This document shows positions 25,581 to 33,154 of a DNA stretch of 64,000 nt, one piece after another; position 1 is the first letter of the stretch, and every line of letters begins with the position of its first letter. Under the pieces are notes generated by a model. That model searched no databases, had not been told where the DNA came from, and worked only from the letters and a program-made list of their open reading frames with translations. The stretch is from the NCBI RefSeq assembly GCF_034928825.1, contig NZ_JAYFUL010000018.1, positions 51,117 to 115,116 on the forward strand, written 5' to 3'. The translations under genes were made by a program, and so were the position numbers. Source of the stretch: Arcicella aquatica. Its GTDB lineage: Bacteria; Bacteroidota; Bacteroidia; Cytophagales; Spirosomataceae.

Positions 25581-27230
25581 ATGAAAAATATTACATTTCT
25601 TATTTTTTCCCTTATTGTCTTACAATGTTTGCCCAAATCGATGGCTCAAAATAAGCCTGAAAGTTTGGGGAGTGCTGTTAATTCTGAATACTCTGAATTA
25701 AATCCTGTGATTGCTCCAGATGGAAGGATTTTGTATTTCGGTAGAAAAAGTCATCCTCAAAATAAATATGGTGTAGCAGGCACAGACCAAATTGCGGGTT
25801 CACAAGACATCTGGTTTTCTGAAAATGTAATGGGGGCGTGGTCAACTGCTAGAAGGATGCCTGAGAGCTTAAACCGTGATCAATATAATTCTATTCTGAG
25901 TATCTCGCCCGACGGACAAACTATTTTATTAAAGGGGGCTTATGTGAATGGTCAATATGAAACACGGGGCTTTTCTATTGCCAAGAAATCTGCCAACGGC
26001 TGGGAAATTCCTAAAAAGGTAATTATTCCTAAATATGAACGCCTTAGTAAAGGTAAAAATGAATATGGTTTTCTTTCAAATGATGGAAAGGTGCTATTGA
26101 TGGCTTTTTCAGAAAAGAAAAACTCTGATGAAGATGATATTTACGCTTCTTTTCTAGAAAACGATGGTACGTGGTCGGAGGTAATGAATTTGGGAGATGA
26201 AATCAATACTAACTTCACCGAAACTACGCCTTTTTTAGCTCCTGATGGCAAAACGCTTTATTTTTCGAGCAATAGAGCAGGAGGAAAGGGCAGTAATGAT
26301 ATTTGGGTAGCCCAAAGAAAGGATGATAGTTGGATTCATTGGACAGAAGCTATCAATATTGGTGAGCCTATTAATACGGAACAATACGATGCTTATTACA
26401 CGATTTCGGCTGCTGGTGATTATGCTTATTTTGTTTCGGGTAATAATTCGTTAGGGAAAAAAGATATTTTTAGACTAAAATTAGACATTAATAAACCTGT
26501 AGAACCTAAGCCGAGTGAAAGTACACCAATTGGGGGAAATCCAACGAGGAAATCGCAAGATAGAAGACCTGTTCAGCCAGCTCCTACGAAATCAGATGCC
26601 GTTGTTTTAGTTTCTGGAAAAGTAATTGATGGTAAAACAGGTAAAATTCCACAAAATGCTCAAATCATTTATGAAGATTTAAGCACAGGTAAAGAATTAG
26701 GTATTGCTACACCTGACCCTGTAACGGGGATTTACAAAGTGGTATTACCTTATGGAAAGAATTATGGTATCAGTACTAAAATTGATGGCTATATTGGCAC
26801 TTCTCAGAACATTGATTTAAGTAAAATTACGGGAAAATACCTTGAAGTAGAAGGCAAGGACATGACTGTAAAGCCTATTGAAGCAGGTACTAAAGTTGAA
26901 ATGAATAATATTTTCTTTGAATTTGGTAAGGCTAGTTTAAAACCAGAATCGTATCCAGAGTTGAATAGAATAGCCAATTTCTTTAAAACGAATACTAAGC
27001 TGATTTCAGAAGTGAGTGGACATACGGATAATGTAGGTTCGGATGAAGTAAACAATAGACTTTCACAAGAACGTGCTGATGTAGTCCGCAATTATTTATT
27101 GACACAAGGCGTACCTGCTGAAAGAATTTCGGCAAAAGGCTATGGTAAAAATAGACCAAAAGTAGCGAATGATACCCCTGAAAACCAAGCTATTAACAGA
27201 AGGGTAGAATTTGAGATTTTGAAGAATTGA
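25581..27230 (+). CDS. PD40-repeat / OmpA-domain outer membrane protein
   Basis: 549 residues. Signal peptide 1-22 (cleavage near MAQ). Residues about 35-300 contain PD40 (WD40-like, TolB-type) repeats: NPVIAPDGRILYFGR, ILSISPDGQTILLKG, FLSNDGKVLLMAFS, PFLAPDGKTLYFSSNRAG. A Pro/Ser-rich linker (about 305-340) leads to a carboxypeptidase-regulatory-like beta domain, then the OmpA peptidoglycan-binding domain (about 440-549) with FFEFGKASLKPESYPELNRI, SGHTDNVGSDEVNNRLSQER and NQAINRRVEF. This architecture is common in Bacteroidota envelopes and links the outer membrane to peptidoglycan. Its ligand is unknown. Confidence 0.9.
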   Translation: MKNITFLIFSLIVLQCLPKSMAQNKPESLGSAVNSEYSELNPVIAPDGRILYFGRKSHPQNKYGVAGTDQIAGSQDIWFSENVMGAWSTARRMPESLNRDQYNSILSISPDGQTILLKGAYVNGQYETRGFSIAKKSANGWEIPKKVIIPKYERLSKGKNEYGFLSNDGKVLLMAFSEKKNSDEDDIYASFLENDGTWSEVMNLGDEINTNFTETTPFLAPDGKTLYFSSNRAGGKGSNDIWVAQRKDDSWIHWTEAINIGEPINTEQYDAYYTISAAGDYAYFVSGNNSLGKKDIFRLKLDINKPVEPKPSESTPIGGNPTRKSQDRRPVQPAPTKSDAVVLVSGKVIDGKTGKIPQNAQIIYEDLSTGKELGIATPDPVTGIYKVVLPYGKNYGISTKIDGYIGTSQNIDLSKITGKYLEVEGKDMTVKPIEAGTKVEMNNIFFEFGKASLKPESYPELNRIANFFKTNTKLISEVSGHTDNVGSDEVNNRLSQERADVVRNYLLTQGVPAERISAKGYGKNRPKVANDTPENQAINRRVEFEILKN

Positions 27231-27254
27231 TTTTATTGGTAGATTCTTTTTTAT

Positions 27255-27624
27255 CTGCGATATTTATCTGTGAAAATCTGCGGGTAAAAAGAATCCCGCT
27301 GATTACTGCTGATTTTATCCGCTGATTTACGCCGATTCTTTTTATTCTGCTAAAATCTGCGATATTTATCTGTGAAAATCTGCGGGTAAAAAAAATCCAC
27401 CTGATTGCCGCTAATTTTATTCGCTGATTTACGCAATTCTTTTTATTCTGCTAAAATCTGCGATATTTATCTGTGAAAAGCTGTGGGTAAAAAGAATCCC
27501 GCTGATTACTGCTGATTTTATCCGCTGATTTACGCCGATTCTTTTTATCTGCTAAAATCTGCGGGTAAAAAAAAATCCACCTGATTGCCGCTAATTTTAT
27601 TCGCTGATTCTTTTTATCTGTTTA
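27255..27624. repeat. Alternating A-B-A-B tandem repeat field
   Basis: Four related units of roughly 80-115 bp are built on the phrase CTGCGATATTTATCTGTGAA plus GCGGGTAAAAA. Two unit types alternate: A contains AATCCCGCTGATTACTGCTG and B contains AATCCACCTGATTGCCGCTA. The A-B pair is duplicated as a block, so the array reads A-B-A-B. The last copies are shortened. No coding potential. Dispersed CTGCGGG-type repeats of this wording occur in other Bacteroidota genomes. Confidence 0.8.
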
Positions 27625-27700
27625 TAAAAACAAAAAAATATTACACACAAGATTATTATTGATTTTAAACTAATTTTATTTAACTAAAACACATAAAACT

Positions 27701-27808
27701 ATGTCAAAGGATAAAGGGGCCATAAAGGAAGTAAAAAAAGAGCCAACTAAAACGCTAAAAGAAAAAAGAGCGGCTAAGCAAGAGAAGAAGAATAGTAAAA
27801 GAGATTAA
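27701..27808 (+). CDS. 35-aa lysine-rich small protein
   Basis: An ATG at 27701 opens a 35-codon frame: MSKDKGAIKEVKKEPTKTLK, then EKRAAKQEKKNSKRD. It is strongly basic and low-complexity with no hydrophobic segment. Very small lysine-rich proteins with a LKEKRAAK core are found in other Bacteroidota, so I judge it real. An intrinsic terminator starts 14 bp after the stop, supporting a transcription unit. Nucleic-acid binding would fit the charge but is only a guess. Confidence 0.6.
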   Translation: MSKDKGAIKEVKKEPTKTLKEKRAAKQEKKNSKRD

Positions 27809-27821
27809 TCTGTACTCATAG

Positions 27822-27858
27822 AAAATCGCCAGCAATTTAATTTGTTGGCGATTTTTTT
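27822..27858 (+). terminator. Terminator after the 35-codon gene
   Basis: AAAATCGCCAGCAA (27822-27835) pairs with TTGTTGGCGATTTT (27842-27855) with one G-T wobble and a 6-nt loop, followed by more Ts. Confidence 0.85.
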
Positions 27859-28308
27859 GTTTCAAGCCCCCCAAAAACCATTATTTTGGTCAAGGTTTTT
27901 AATTTTTAAAACAGAAGCTGTTTAATTTTATACCTGTTTTCCTAAAATCTACTTATTTATTCTTCCTAAATCTCCTAACAAGAAATTACTCAATATCTCT
28001 TTATTGATTTTAAACTAATTTATTTTTACTCCTATATGCATATAAATTGCCCAAAGGAGTAAAAATGCTAATGGACTAAAAAAGTACTAACTAAAATCTG
28101 ATATCTATTTCTTGTTAATAACAATACAAAAGATGTGTGTTTCTTTTTCAAAAAGCTACAAATTTGGTCAACATTTACTCATTTCACCATAAACACCATT
28201 TCATGTTCTCCTTTTTGTAAAAAAGCCTTCTTGGGGAAATTAAGATTGTCTTTTGTGCTTAATACTAATTGATAAGTAACAAATATTGAGGAGGTTTAAA
28301 TGCAATTA
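27859..28308. other. 450-bp gene-free region with a duplicated leader motif
   Basis: TTATTGATTTTAAACTAATT is found at 28001-28020 and also at 27656-27675, upstream of the 35-codon gene. In the second place it is followed by AAAGGAGTAAAAATG and a four-codon frame that stops at once (MLMD). This looks like a duplicated promoter/leader whose gene has been lost. The remainder is AT-rich with no frame or hairpin I can support. Confidence 0.5.
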
Positions 28309-29118
28309 TTAAGTAGCTAAAGTTTGATTGGTAGTCAGTAAATAATAGGTGCCCTCTAAATTTTTAGAAAATATGTCACATTTGAAGCCAATAAGGTCTG
28401 ATCTGCTGGTGATATTCCTTAAACCAGAGCCTGATTGAGTCATGTTTTTTTTGATTGTTTGTTCATAGTCAAACCCTTTCCCATTGTCTTCAACTTTTAT
28501 GCTAAAGCTCTCATGTAAATAGTTGATAGAGACTTTTATTTTTTTTGCGCCTGAATGCTTCAGCGCATTATTCAAGATTTCTTGAACTATTCTAAAAAGA
28601 ATTATTTCTCTATCATATCCAAGCGAATAGGTTTCGCCATAAACAATCATTTCTGTTTCAAATTTCTTTGTTTTCTGAATCCTTTCTAATTCATGTGAAA
28701 TCATTTCTTGCAAACCAAATAAATTGACAAAATCGCTATCTAAGCTTTTTGATAGCAATCTGATTTCTTTGATGGTCTGTTCTATTAGTTCGTTGGCTTG
28801 CTTTATAAATATTAGATTTTCTTCGTCCTTTATAGCATCTTCTACTACATTTATGTTTATTCTAGCGACGGATAATAACTGCCCTATATTATCATGCAGT
28901 TCTTTTCCTATGTACTGCAATGTATCATTTTGAACTTCAATCTGTGATTTAAGCATTTCTTTTTCATACCTCTGTTTGAGTAATGATTGTTTTCTTTTTT
29001 CTCTTTTCCGTCTTAAATAAAACAGAACAAATAAGAAAAAAATAAAAGCAATCAACACTCCAATCACTCCAGAAACAATGATAATCGTTTCACTTATATC
29101 TACTTCTTCTTTTGACAT
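28309..29118 (-). CDS. Single-pass sensor histidine kinase (HisKA_3 type)
   Basis: 269 residues. One membrane helix (about 13-33) near the N-terminus, then a coiled-coil-like linker. The phospho-acceptor box is KELHDNIGQLLSVARI with His at about residue 75. The ATPase domain follows: N-box FRIVQEILNNALKHSG, G1 VEDNGKGFDYE and G2 SGSGLRNITSRSDLIG. This is the NarX/DegS-like group whose regulators have LuxR-type outputs. No sensory domain beyond the helix and no response regulator adjacent. It overlaps the membrane-protein gene upstream by 19 nt, so sensing may be done by that partner. Confidence 0.9.
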   Translation of the reverse strand: MSKEEVDISETIIIVSGVIGVLIAFIFFLFVLFYLRRKREKRKQSLLKQRYEKEMLKSQIEVQNDTLQYIGKELHDNIGQLLSVARININVVEDAIKDEENLIFIKQANELIEQTIKEIRLLSKSLDSDFVNLFGLQEMISHELERIQKTKKFETEMIVYGETYSLGYDREIILFRIVQEILNNALKHSGAKKIKVSINYLHESFSIKVEDNGKGFDYEQTIKKNMTQSGSGLRNITSRSDLIGFKCDIFSKNLEGTYYLLTTNQTLAT

Positions 29119-29738
29119 AAAACACCAATAATCATAAGGACAAATAATAAAGTATTCACAACTTTGCTGATAATTGAAAGACTAGTTACCATAGAATCAT
29201 GGTTCTGAAAAAGTACATTCAAAGAACTTAGGTATGGTAAATTACCCAAATAGCAAAATAAGATTCCTATTGATACCCAAAATAAGAAATTTTGAAATGG
29301 GTTGATAATATTTGTGCTGAGAATTACTATTTCAAATAAAAAATATAAACACAAAAACGACAAGAAAATACTTCCTAACGTATAAGTATATGAATTGAAG
29401 TCGTACAACGTTTGGTAAAATATTAAATTACCTATAGCAAATACCAAGAAGGCAATACTGAAATACAAAATAATTTGCTTTACAGATGATTTTGAGATAG
29501 CCTTGTAGAAAGTGTAGTAAAAAAAGCTTATCTCAAAAATCATCTGAAAGTTATATAAAGGAATATTATTTCCGTAATAGACCGTAAGTAGATGGGCAGT
29601 AGTTTCTACAAAAAACGTTACTACTAAATAAGCAATAAAGTTTTTATTATAGCTAGGCGTAAGTTTATGCCTATTTATCAATAGTACAATAAGTGTAATT
29701 AGTATTACAGTAGGCAAGAAGTAGGTTTTTAATGTCAT
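29100..29738 (-). CDS. Multi-pass membrane protein, operon partner of histidine kinase
   Basis: 212 residues from the ATG at 29738 (MTLKTYFLPTVILITLIVLL); a longer frame adds 14 charged residues and begins inside the upstream gene. About seven hydrophobic helices cover nearly the whole length, for example FFVETTAHLLTVYYG, ILYFSIAFLVFAIGNLIFY and IFLSFLCLYFLFEIVI. No known transporter or enzyme motif. The 19-nt overlap with the kinase gene implies coupled translation, and the kinase itself lacks a sensor domain, so this protein is a good candidate for the sensing part. That role is an inference. Confidence 0.75.
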   Translation of the reverse strand: MTLKTYFLPTVILITLIVLLINRHKLTPSYNKNFIAYLVVTFFVETTAHLLTVYYGNNIPLYNFQMIFEISFFYYTFYKAISKSSVKQIILYFSIAFLVFAIGNLIFYQTLYDFNSYTYTLGSIFLSFLCLYFLFEIVILSTNIINPFQNFLFWVSIGILFCYLGNLPYLSSLNVLFQNHDSMVTSLSIISKVVNTLLFVLMIIGVLCQKKK

Positions 29739-29749
29739 TATTTTATTTA

Positions 29750-30250
29750 TTAAGGCCTTTTGCTTGGGTCGCCACAGCATAGCATTTCATCTGCACCTTC
29801 GGTAGATTTTCCAAATGTTCTCGCCCCTAGTGTTGTTGAATCATAAGAGCGGAAACCTCTGGTAATTACATAACCATGGTCATCTGGGTAATTTATTTCA
29901 ACAATTTTATCATTTACAGCTTCTGGGTTCTCTTTTCCAAGTAAAATAGCAATATTTAATTGATTTGATATATCTGTTTGAAAGTTATCAAAACAGCTAT
30001 GCTGGTTAGGTAATGTAACCCCAAAGTGGATACTTACATAAACATCTGGCTCTTCTTCGTCAAATTTATCCAAAAGCCCTTGTAAAAGCTCTCTGCGCAT
30101 TACAATTCTTCCAATTTTTTTAATTTCCCTTGCTGAGGAAGATTTTATTTCAACATAATCTTCAAAATCCTCAATGATTCTTTTTAAATCAAATTGATTA
30201 ATTTCCCCTGTTGCAGGGTTAGACGGAGTGCTTACTATCTTAGTCGCCAT
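29750..30250 (-). CDS. Unrecognised 166-aa cytosolic protein, first gene of kinase operon
   Basis: Start set at the ATG at 30250 (MATKIVSTPSNPATGEINQF); the longer frame to 30373 reads through a hydrophobic stretch without a credible start. No signal peptide or helix-forming membrane segment. Notable segments are REIKKIGRIVMRRELLQGLL, DVYVSIHFGVTLPNQHSCFD and YVITRGFRSYDSTTLGARTF; it ends with a Cys pair and SKRP (DEMLCCGDPSKRP). The stop lies 11 bp before the membrane-protein start, so it heads the three-gene unit. I do not recognise the family. Confidence 0.65.
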   Translation of the reverse strand: MATKIVSTPSNPATGEINQFDLKRIIEDFEDYVEIKSSSAREIKKIGRIVMRRELLQGLLDKFDEEEPDVYVSIHFGVTLPNQHSCFDNFQTDISNQLNIAILLGKENPEAVNDKIVEINYPDDHGYVITRGFRSYDSTTLGARTFGKSTEGADEMLCCGDPSKRP

Positions 30251-30463
30251 AATGTTAGTGGGTATTTTGTTGGTTAATATTTCACAAGCAAGAACTAATA
30301 CTATTTTCTCGTTTGCCTTAGTCAAAACTAGTAAAATCGTAAACACAATTACAAATTGGTCAACAAAAGCCACTAAAAAACTTATTATTCGGTTTGATAC
30401 TCTTTTTAACCACTTGATAAGCTACATTCTGTTTGAAATACTTATAATTTCAGGTATAGCTTT

Positions 30464-30471
30464 TATCTTTG
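30464..30471 (+). promoter_or_regulatory. -7 element of the S9 peptidase gene
   Basis: TATCTTTG, full match, 33 bp before the ATG at 30505. The nearest TTTG lies 28 bp upstream of it, longer than usual spacing. Confidence 0.5.
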
Positions 30472-30504
30472 ATGAAAGACTTCATTTAACAATTCTAAAA
30501 CACC

Positions 30505-33006
30505 ATGCGAAAGCTCTCCTTTATTTTGATGCTACTACTAGTAGCGTCTGTTTCGAGTTATGCTCAACATTCAACAGTAAAAGCTAACTATGCGTTAGCG
30601 GCCAAGTTTTCTGCTAAAAAATTAAACAAAATGATTTTCTCGACCAGCGTTGACCCTCACTGGCTAAAAAAATCAGACCGCTTTTGGTACGTTTATGAAA
30701 CTACCGAAGGCAAAAAATGGTATATCGTCGACCCGCTGAAAGCAGAAAAGAAGCTTCTTTTCGATAATGAAAAATTGGCCGCAGCTATCACCAAAATTGT
30801 AAAAGATCCTTTTGATGCTCAGCATTTAGGACTGGATAGTATGCGTTTTGTACGAGATGAAAACTGGATTCAGTTTGAAGTAAAAAGCACCCAAGACATA
30901 GTTGAGAAAAAGGATTCAACCGCCAAGAAAGATGCTAAGGTTGTCAAGGAAAAACCAAAAGTAAAAAAGGTGTTTTATTTTGAATATAACCTTAACACAA
31001 CTGAATTAGTAGAATTAAGTGATTTCAAAAAGCCTAAGAAAAAACCAGTTTGGGCTAGTATCTCTCCAGATGGCAATACCATCATTTTCGGTAAAAAACA
31101 GAATTTGTATTTGATGGATAAACTCAATTATGAGAAAGCCCTCAAAAACGAAGAAGATAGTACCATCGTTGAAATTCAATTGACAAAAGATGGTGTAGAA
31201 AACTTTGGGTACCATCGTGAATCTCTATCTTTTGGTGACAATGAAACCAATGTTGACAAAGAGAAAAATAAAAACAAACGCAAGCCTGCTTCTATTTTCT
31301 GGAGTCCTGATAGCAAAAAATTTGTAATGACTCGTACTGATAACAGAAAGGTAAAAGATATATGGGTAATCAACAGTGTGGCTGACCCACGCCCAACACT
31401 AGAAACATATAAATATTGGATGCCTGGTGAGAAAGACAGTCCGATAGAAAATATCATTCTCTTTGATGTAGCTAGCAAAAGTCAGTTAGAATTAAATGCC
31501 GATTTATTCAAAGACCAAAGCATTAGTATTTGGAATACTACTCCGCTTGCCAATACCCGAGATGATGATTATCGTGCTAATGTATGGTTGGGTACTAAAG
31601 ATAAATTTTATTTGAGTCGTGCCAGTAGGGATTTAAAGAGTATTGATGTGATGGTTGCAGACGTAACGACGAACACTGTAAAGCCCATTATAGAAGAGCG
31701 AATGAATACTTATTTGGAAACTCGTAAGCTCGGTTTAGTAAGTGCTAGTAAAGAATTGATTCATTGGAGCGAAAGAGACGGATGGGGACATTTTTACTTG
31801 TATGATGAAACTGGTAAACTAAAAAATCAAATTACTTCGGGTGCTTTTCATACGGAAGAAATCATCGGCATTGACGAGAAAAAACGCATTTTATACTTCA
31901 CTGCCAACAATCGCGAAAGCAATGAAGACCCTTATTATCTGCACACTTACCGCGTAAATTTTGATGGAACAGGCTTGAAACTCCTCAACGAAGGAAATTT
32001 TGACCATGCTTCTAGCATCAATGATAATCAGCTTTATTTTGTTGATAATTTTTCAAGGGTGAATACTACGCCTAAAGCGGTTTTATTCAACACTGAAGGC
32101 AAAAAAATATTGGATTTAGAAACTTCTGACTTATCGTCTTTACTATCAGCAGGTTATAAATTCCCACAAACTTTCAAAGTAAAAGCTGATGATGGCATTA
32201 CTGACCTTTATGGCGTAATGTACAAGCCTTATGATTTTGATAGCACTAAAAAATACCCAATCATAGAATACGTTTACCCAGGTCCACAAACTGAAAGTGT
32301 TAATAAGTCTTTCAGTAAGGGGATGGATAGGATAGACCGTTTGGCACAATTAGGCTTTATCGTGATTACTGTGGGTAACCGTGGGGGTAATCCTGCTCGT
32401 AGCAAGTGGTACCATAATTATGGTTATGGCAACCTAAGAGACTATGGTTTGGCGGATAAAAAAGCGGCGATTGAACAGTTAACCGATAGGTTTTCGTTTA
32501 TCGACATCAACAAAGTTGGTATTCATGGACATAGTGGTGGTGGTTTTATGAGTACTGCTGCGATGTTGGTATATCCAGATTTTTTTAAAGCGGCTGTTAG
32601 CAATGCAGGGAACCATGACAATAGTATTTACAACCGTTGGTGGTCTGAAAAACACCATGGTGTAAAGGAAATTATCTCTGAAAAAAATGATACGAGTTTT
32701 GTTTATAGCATAGAAAAAAATCCTGAGATTGCTAAAAACTTGAAAGGTAAATTATTATTAATTCACGGAGAAATTGATAACAATGTACACCCTGCCAATA
32801 CTATTCGTGTGGTAAATGCCTTGATAAAAGCCAACAAGCGTTTTGAGATGCTTACGTTGCCTACTCAACGCCATGGTTTTGGAGATATGACGGAATATTT
32901 CTTCTGGAAAATGGCTGACCACTTCACTAAATATCTTTTGGATGATTTCAGTGATAGGAGTGTGGATATCGAAGAAATGAATAAAGAAATAGAACGAAAA
33001 CGATAA
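30505..33006 (+). CDS. S9 family prolyl oligopeptidase / dipeptidyl-peptidase
   Basis: 833 residues. Signal peptide 1-20 (ending SYAQ) means secretion to the periplasm. The N-terminal two thirds form a DPP IV-type beta-propeller (PVWASISPDGNTIIFGKKQN, ASIFWSPDSKKFVMTRTD). The C-terminal alpha/beta-hydrolase domain has the catalytic triad Ser677 in GIHGHSGGGFMS, Asp758 in HGEIDNNVHP and His790 in TQRHGFGD. Such peptidases remove dipeptides or cleave after proline during peptide nutrition. A charged Lys-rich insert (about 135-155) is present in the propeller. It is followed by mfd after a 148-bp gap. Confidence 0.94.
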   Translation: MRKLSFILMLLLVASVSSYAQHSTVKANYALAAKFSAKKLNKMIFSTSVDPHWLKKSDRFWYVYETTEGKKWYIVDPLKAEKKLLFDNEKLAAAITKIVKDPFDAQHLGLDSMRFVRDENWIQFEVKSTQDIVEKKDSTAKKDAKVVKEKPKVKKVFYFEYNLNTTELVELSDFKKPKKKPVWASISPDGNTIIFGKKQNLYLMDKLNYEKALKNEEDSTIVEIQLTKDGVENFGYHRESLSFGDNETNVDKEKNKNKRKPASIFWSPDSKKFVMTRTDNRKVKDIWVINSVADPRPTLETYKYWMPGEKDSPIENIILFDVASKSQLELNADLFKDQSISIWNTTPLANTRDDDYRANVWLGTKDKFYLSRASRDLKSIDVMVADVTTNTVKPIIEERMNTYLETRKLGLVSASKELIHWSERDGWGHFYLYDETGKLKNQITSGAFHTEEIIGIDEKKRILYFTANNRESNEDPYYLHTYRVNFDGTGLKLLNEGNFDHASSINDNQLYFVDNFSRVNTTPKAVLFNTEGKKILDLETSDLSSLLSAGYKFPQTFKVKADDGITDLYGVMYKPYDFDSTKKYPIIEYVYPGPQTESVNKSFSKGMDRIDRLAQLGFIVITVGNRGGNPARSKWYHNYGYGNLRDYGLADKKAAIEQLTDRFSFIDINKVGIHGHSGGGFMSTAAMLVYPDFFKAAVSNAGNHDNSIYNRWWSEKHHGVKEIISEKNDTSFVYSIEKNPEIAKNLKGKLLLIHGEIDNNVHPANTIRVVNALIKANKRFEMLTLPTQRHGFGDMTEYFFWKMADHFTKYLLDDFSDRSVDIEEMNKEIERKR

Positions 33007-33065
33007 TTTCATTTTCTTAATCTTAAAATAAAGCTTTTACAAAACCAATTAGCTGATTTTAAGGT

Positions 33066-33073
33066 TAAATTTG
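33066..33073 (+). promoter_or_regulatory. -7 element of mfd
   Basis: TAAATTTG, full match, 82 bp before the chosen mfd ATG. The TTG start of the longest possible mfd frame lies inside this element, which argues against the longer frame. Confidence 0.45.
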
Positions 33074-33154
33074 TACCGAATTTTTCGCCACGAATTGCTC
33101 AGATTTTCACCAATCGGGCGGTTCGTGGCTATTGTTGTTATTGATGATAAGAAT

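Noticed and set aside
27255..27624. CRISPR array in the repeat field
   Set aside because: Units are long and diverged, with no short constant repeat alternating with unique spacers, and no cas genes nearby.
30228..30587. 119-codon plus-strand frame overlapping the S9 peptidase start
   Set aside because: It is antisense to the first gene of the kinase operon and runs out of frame into the peptidase signal peptide; no family resemblance.
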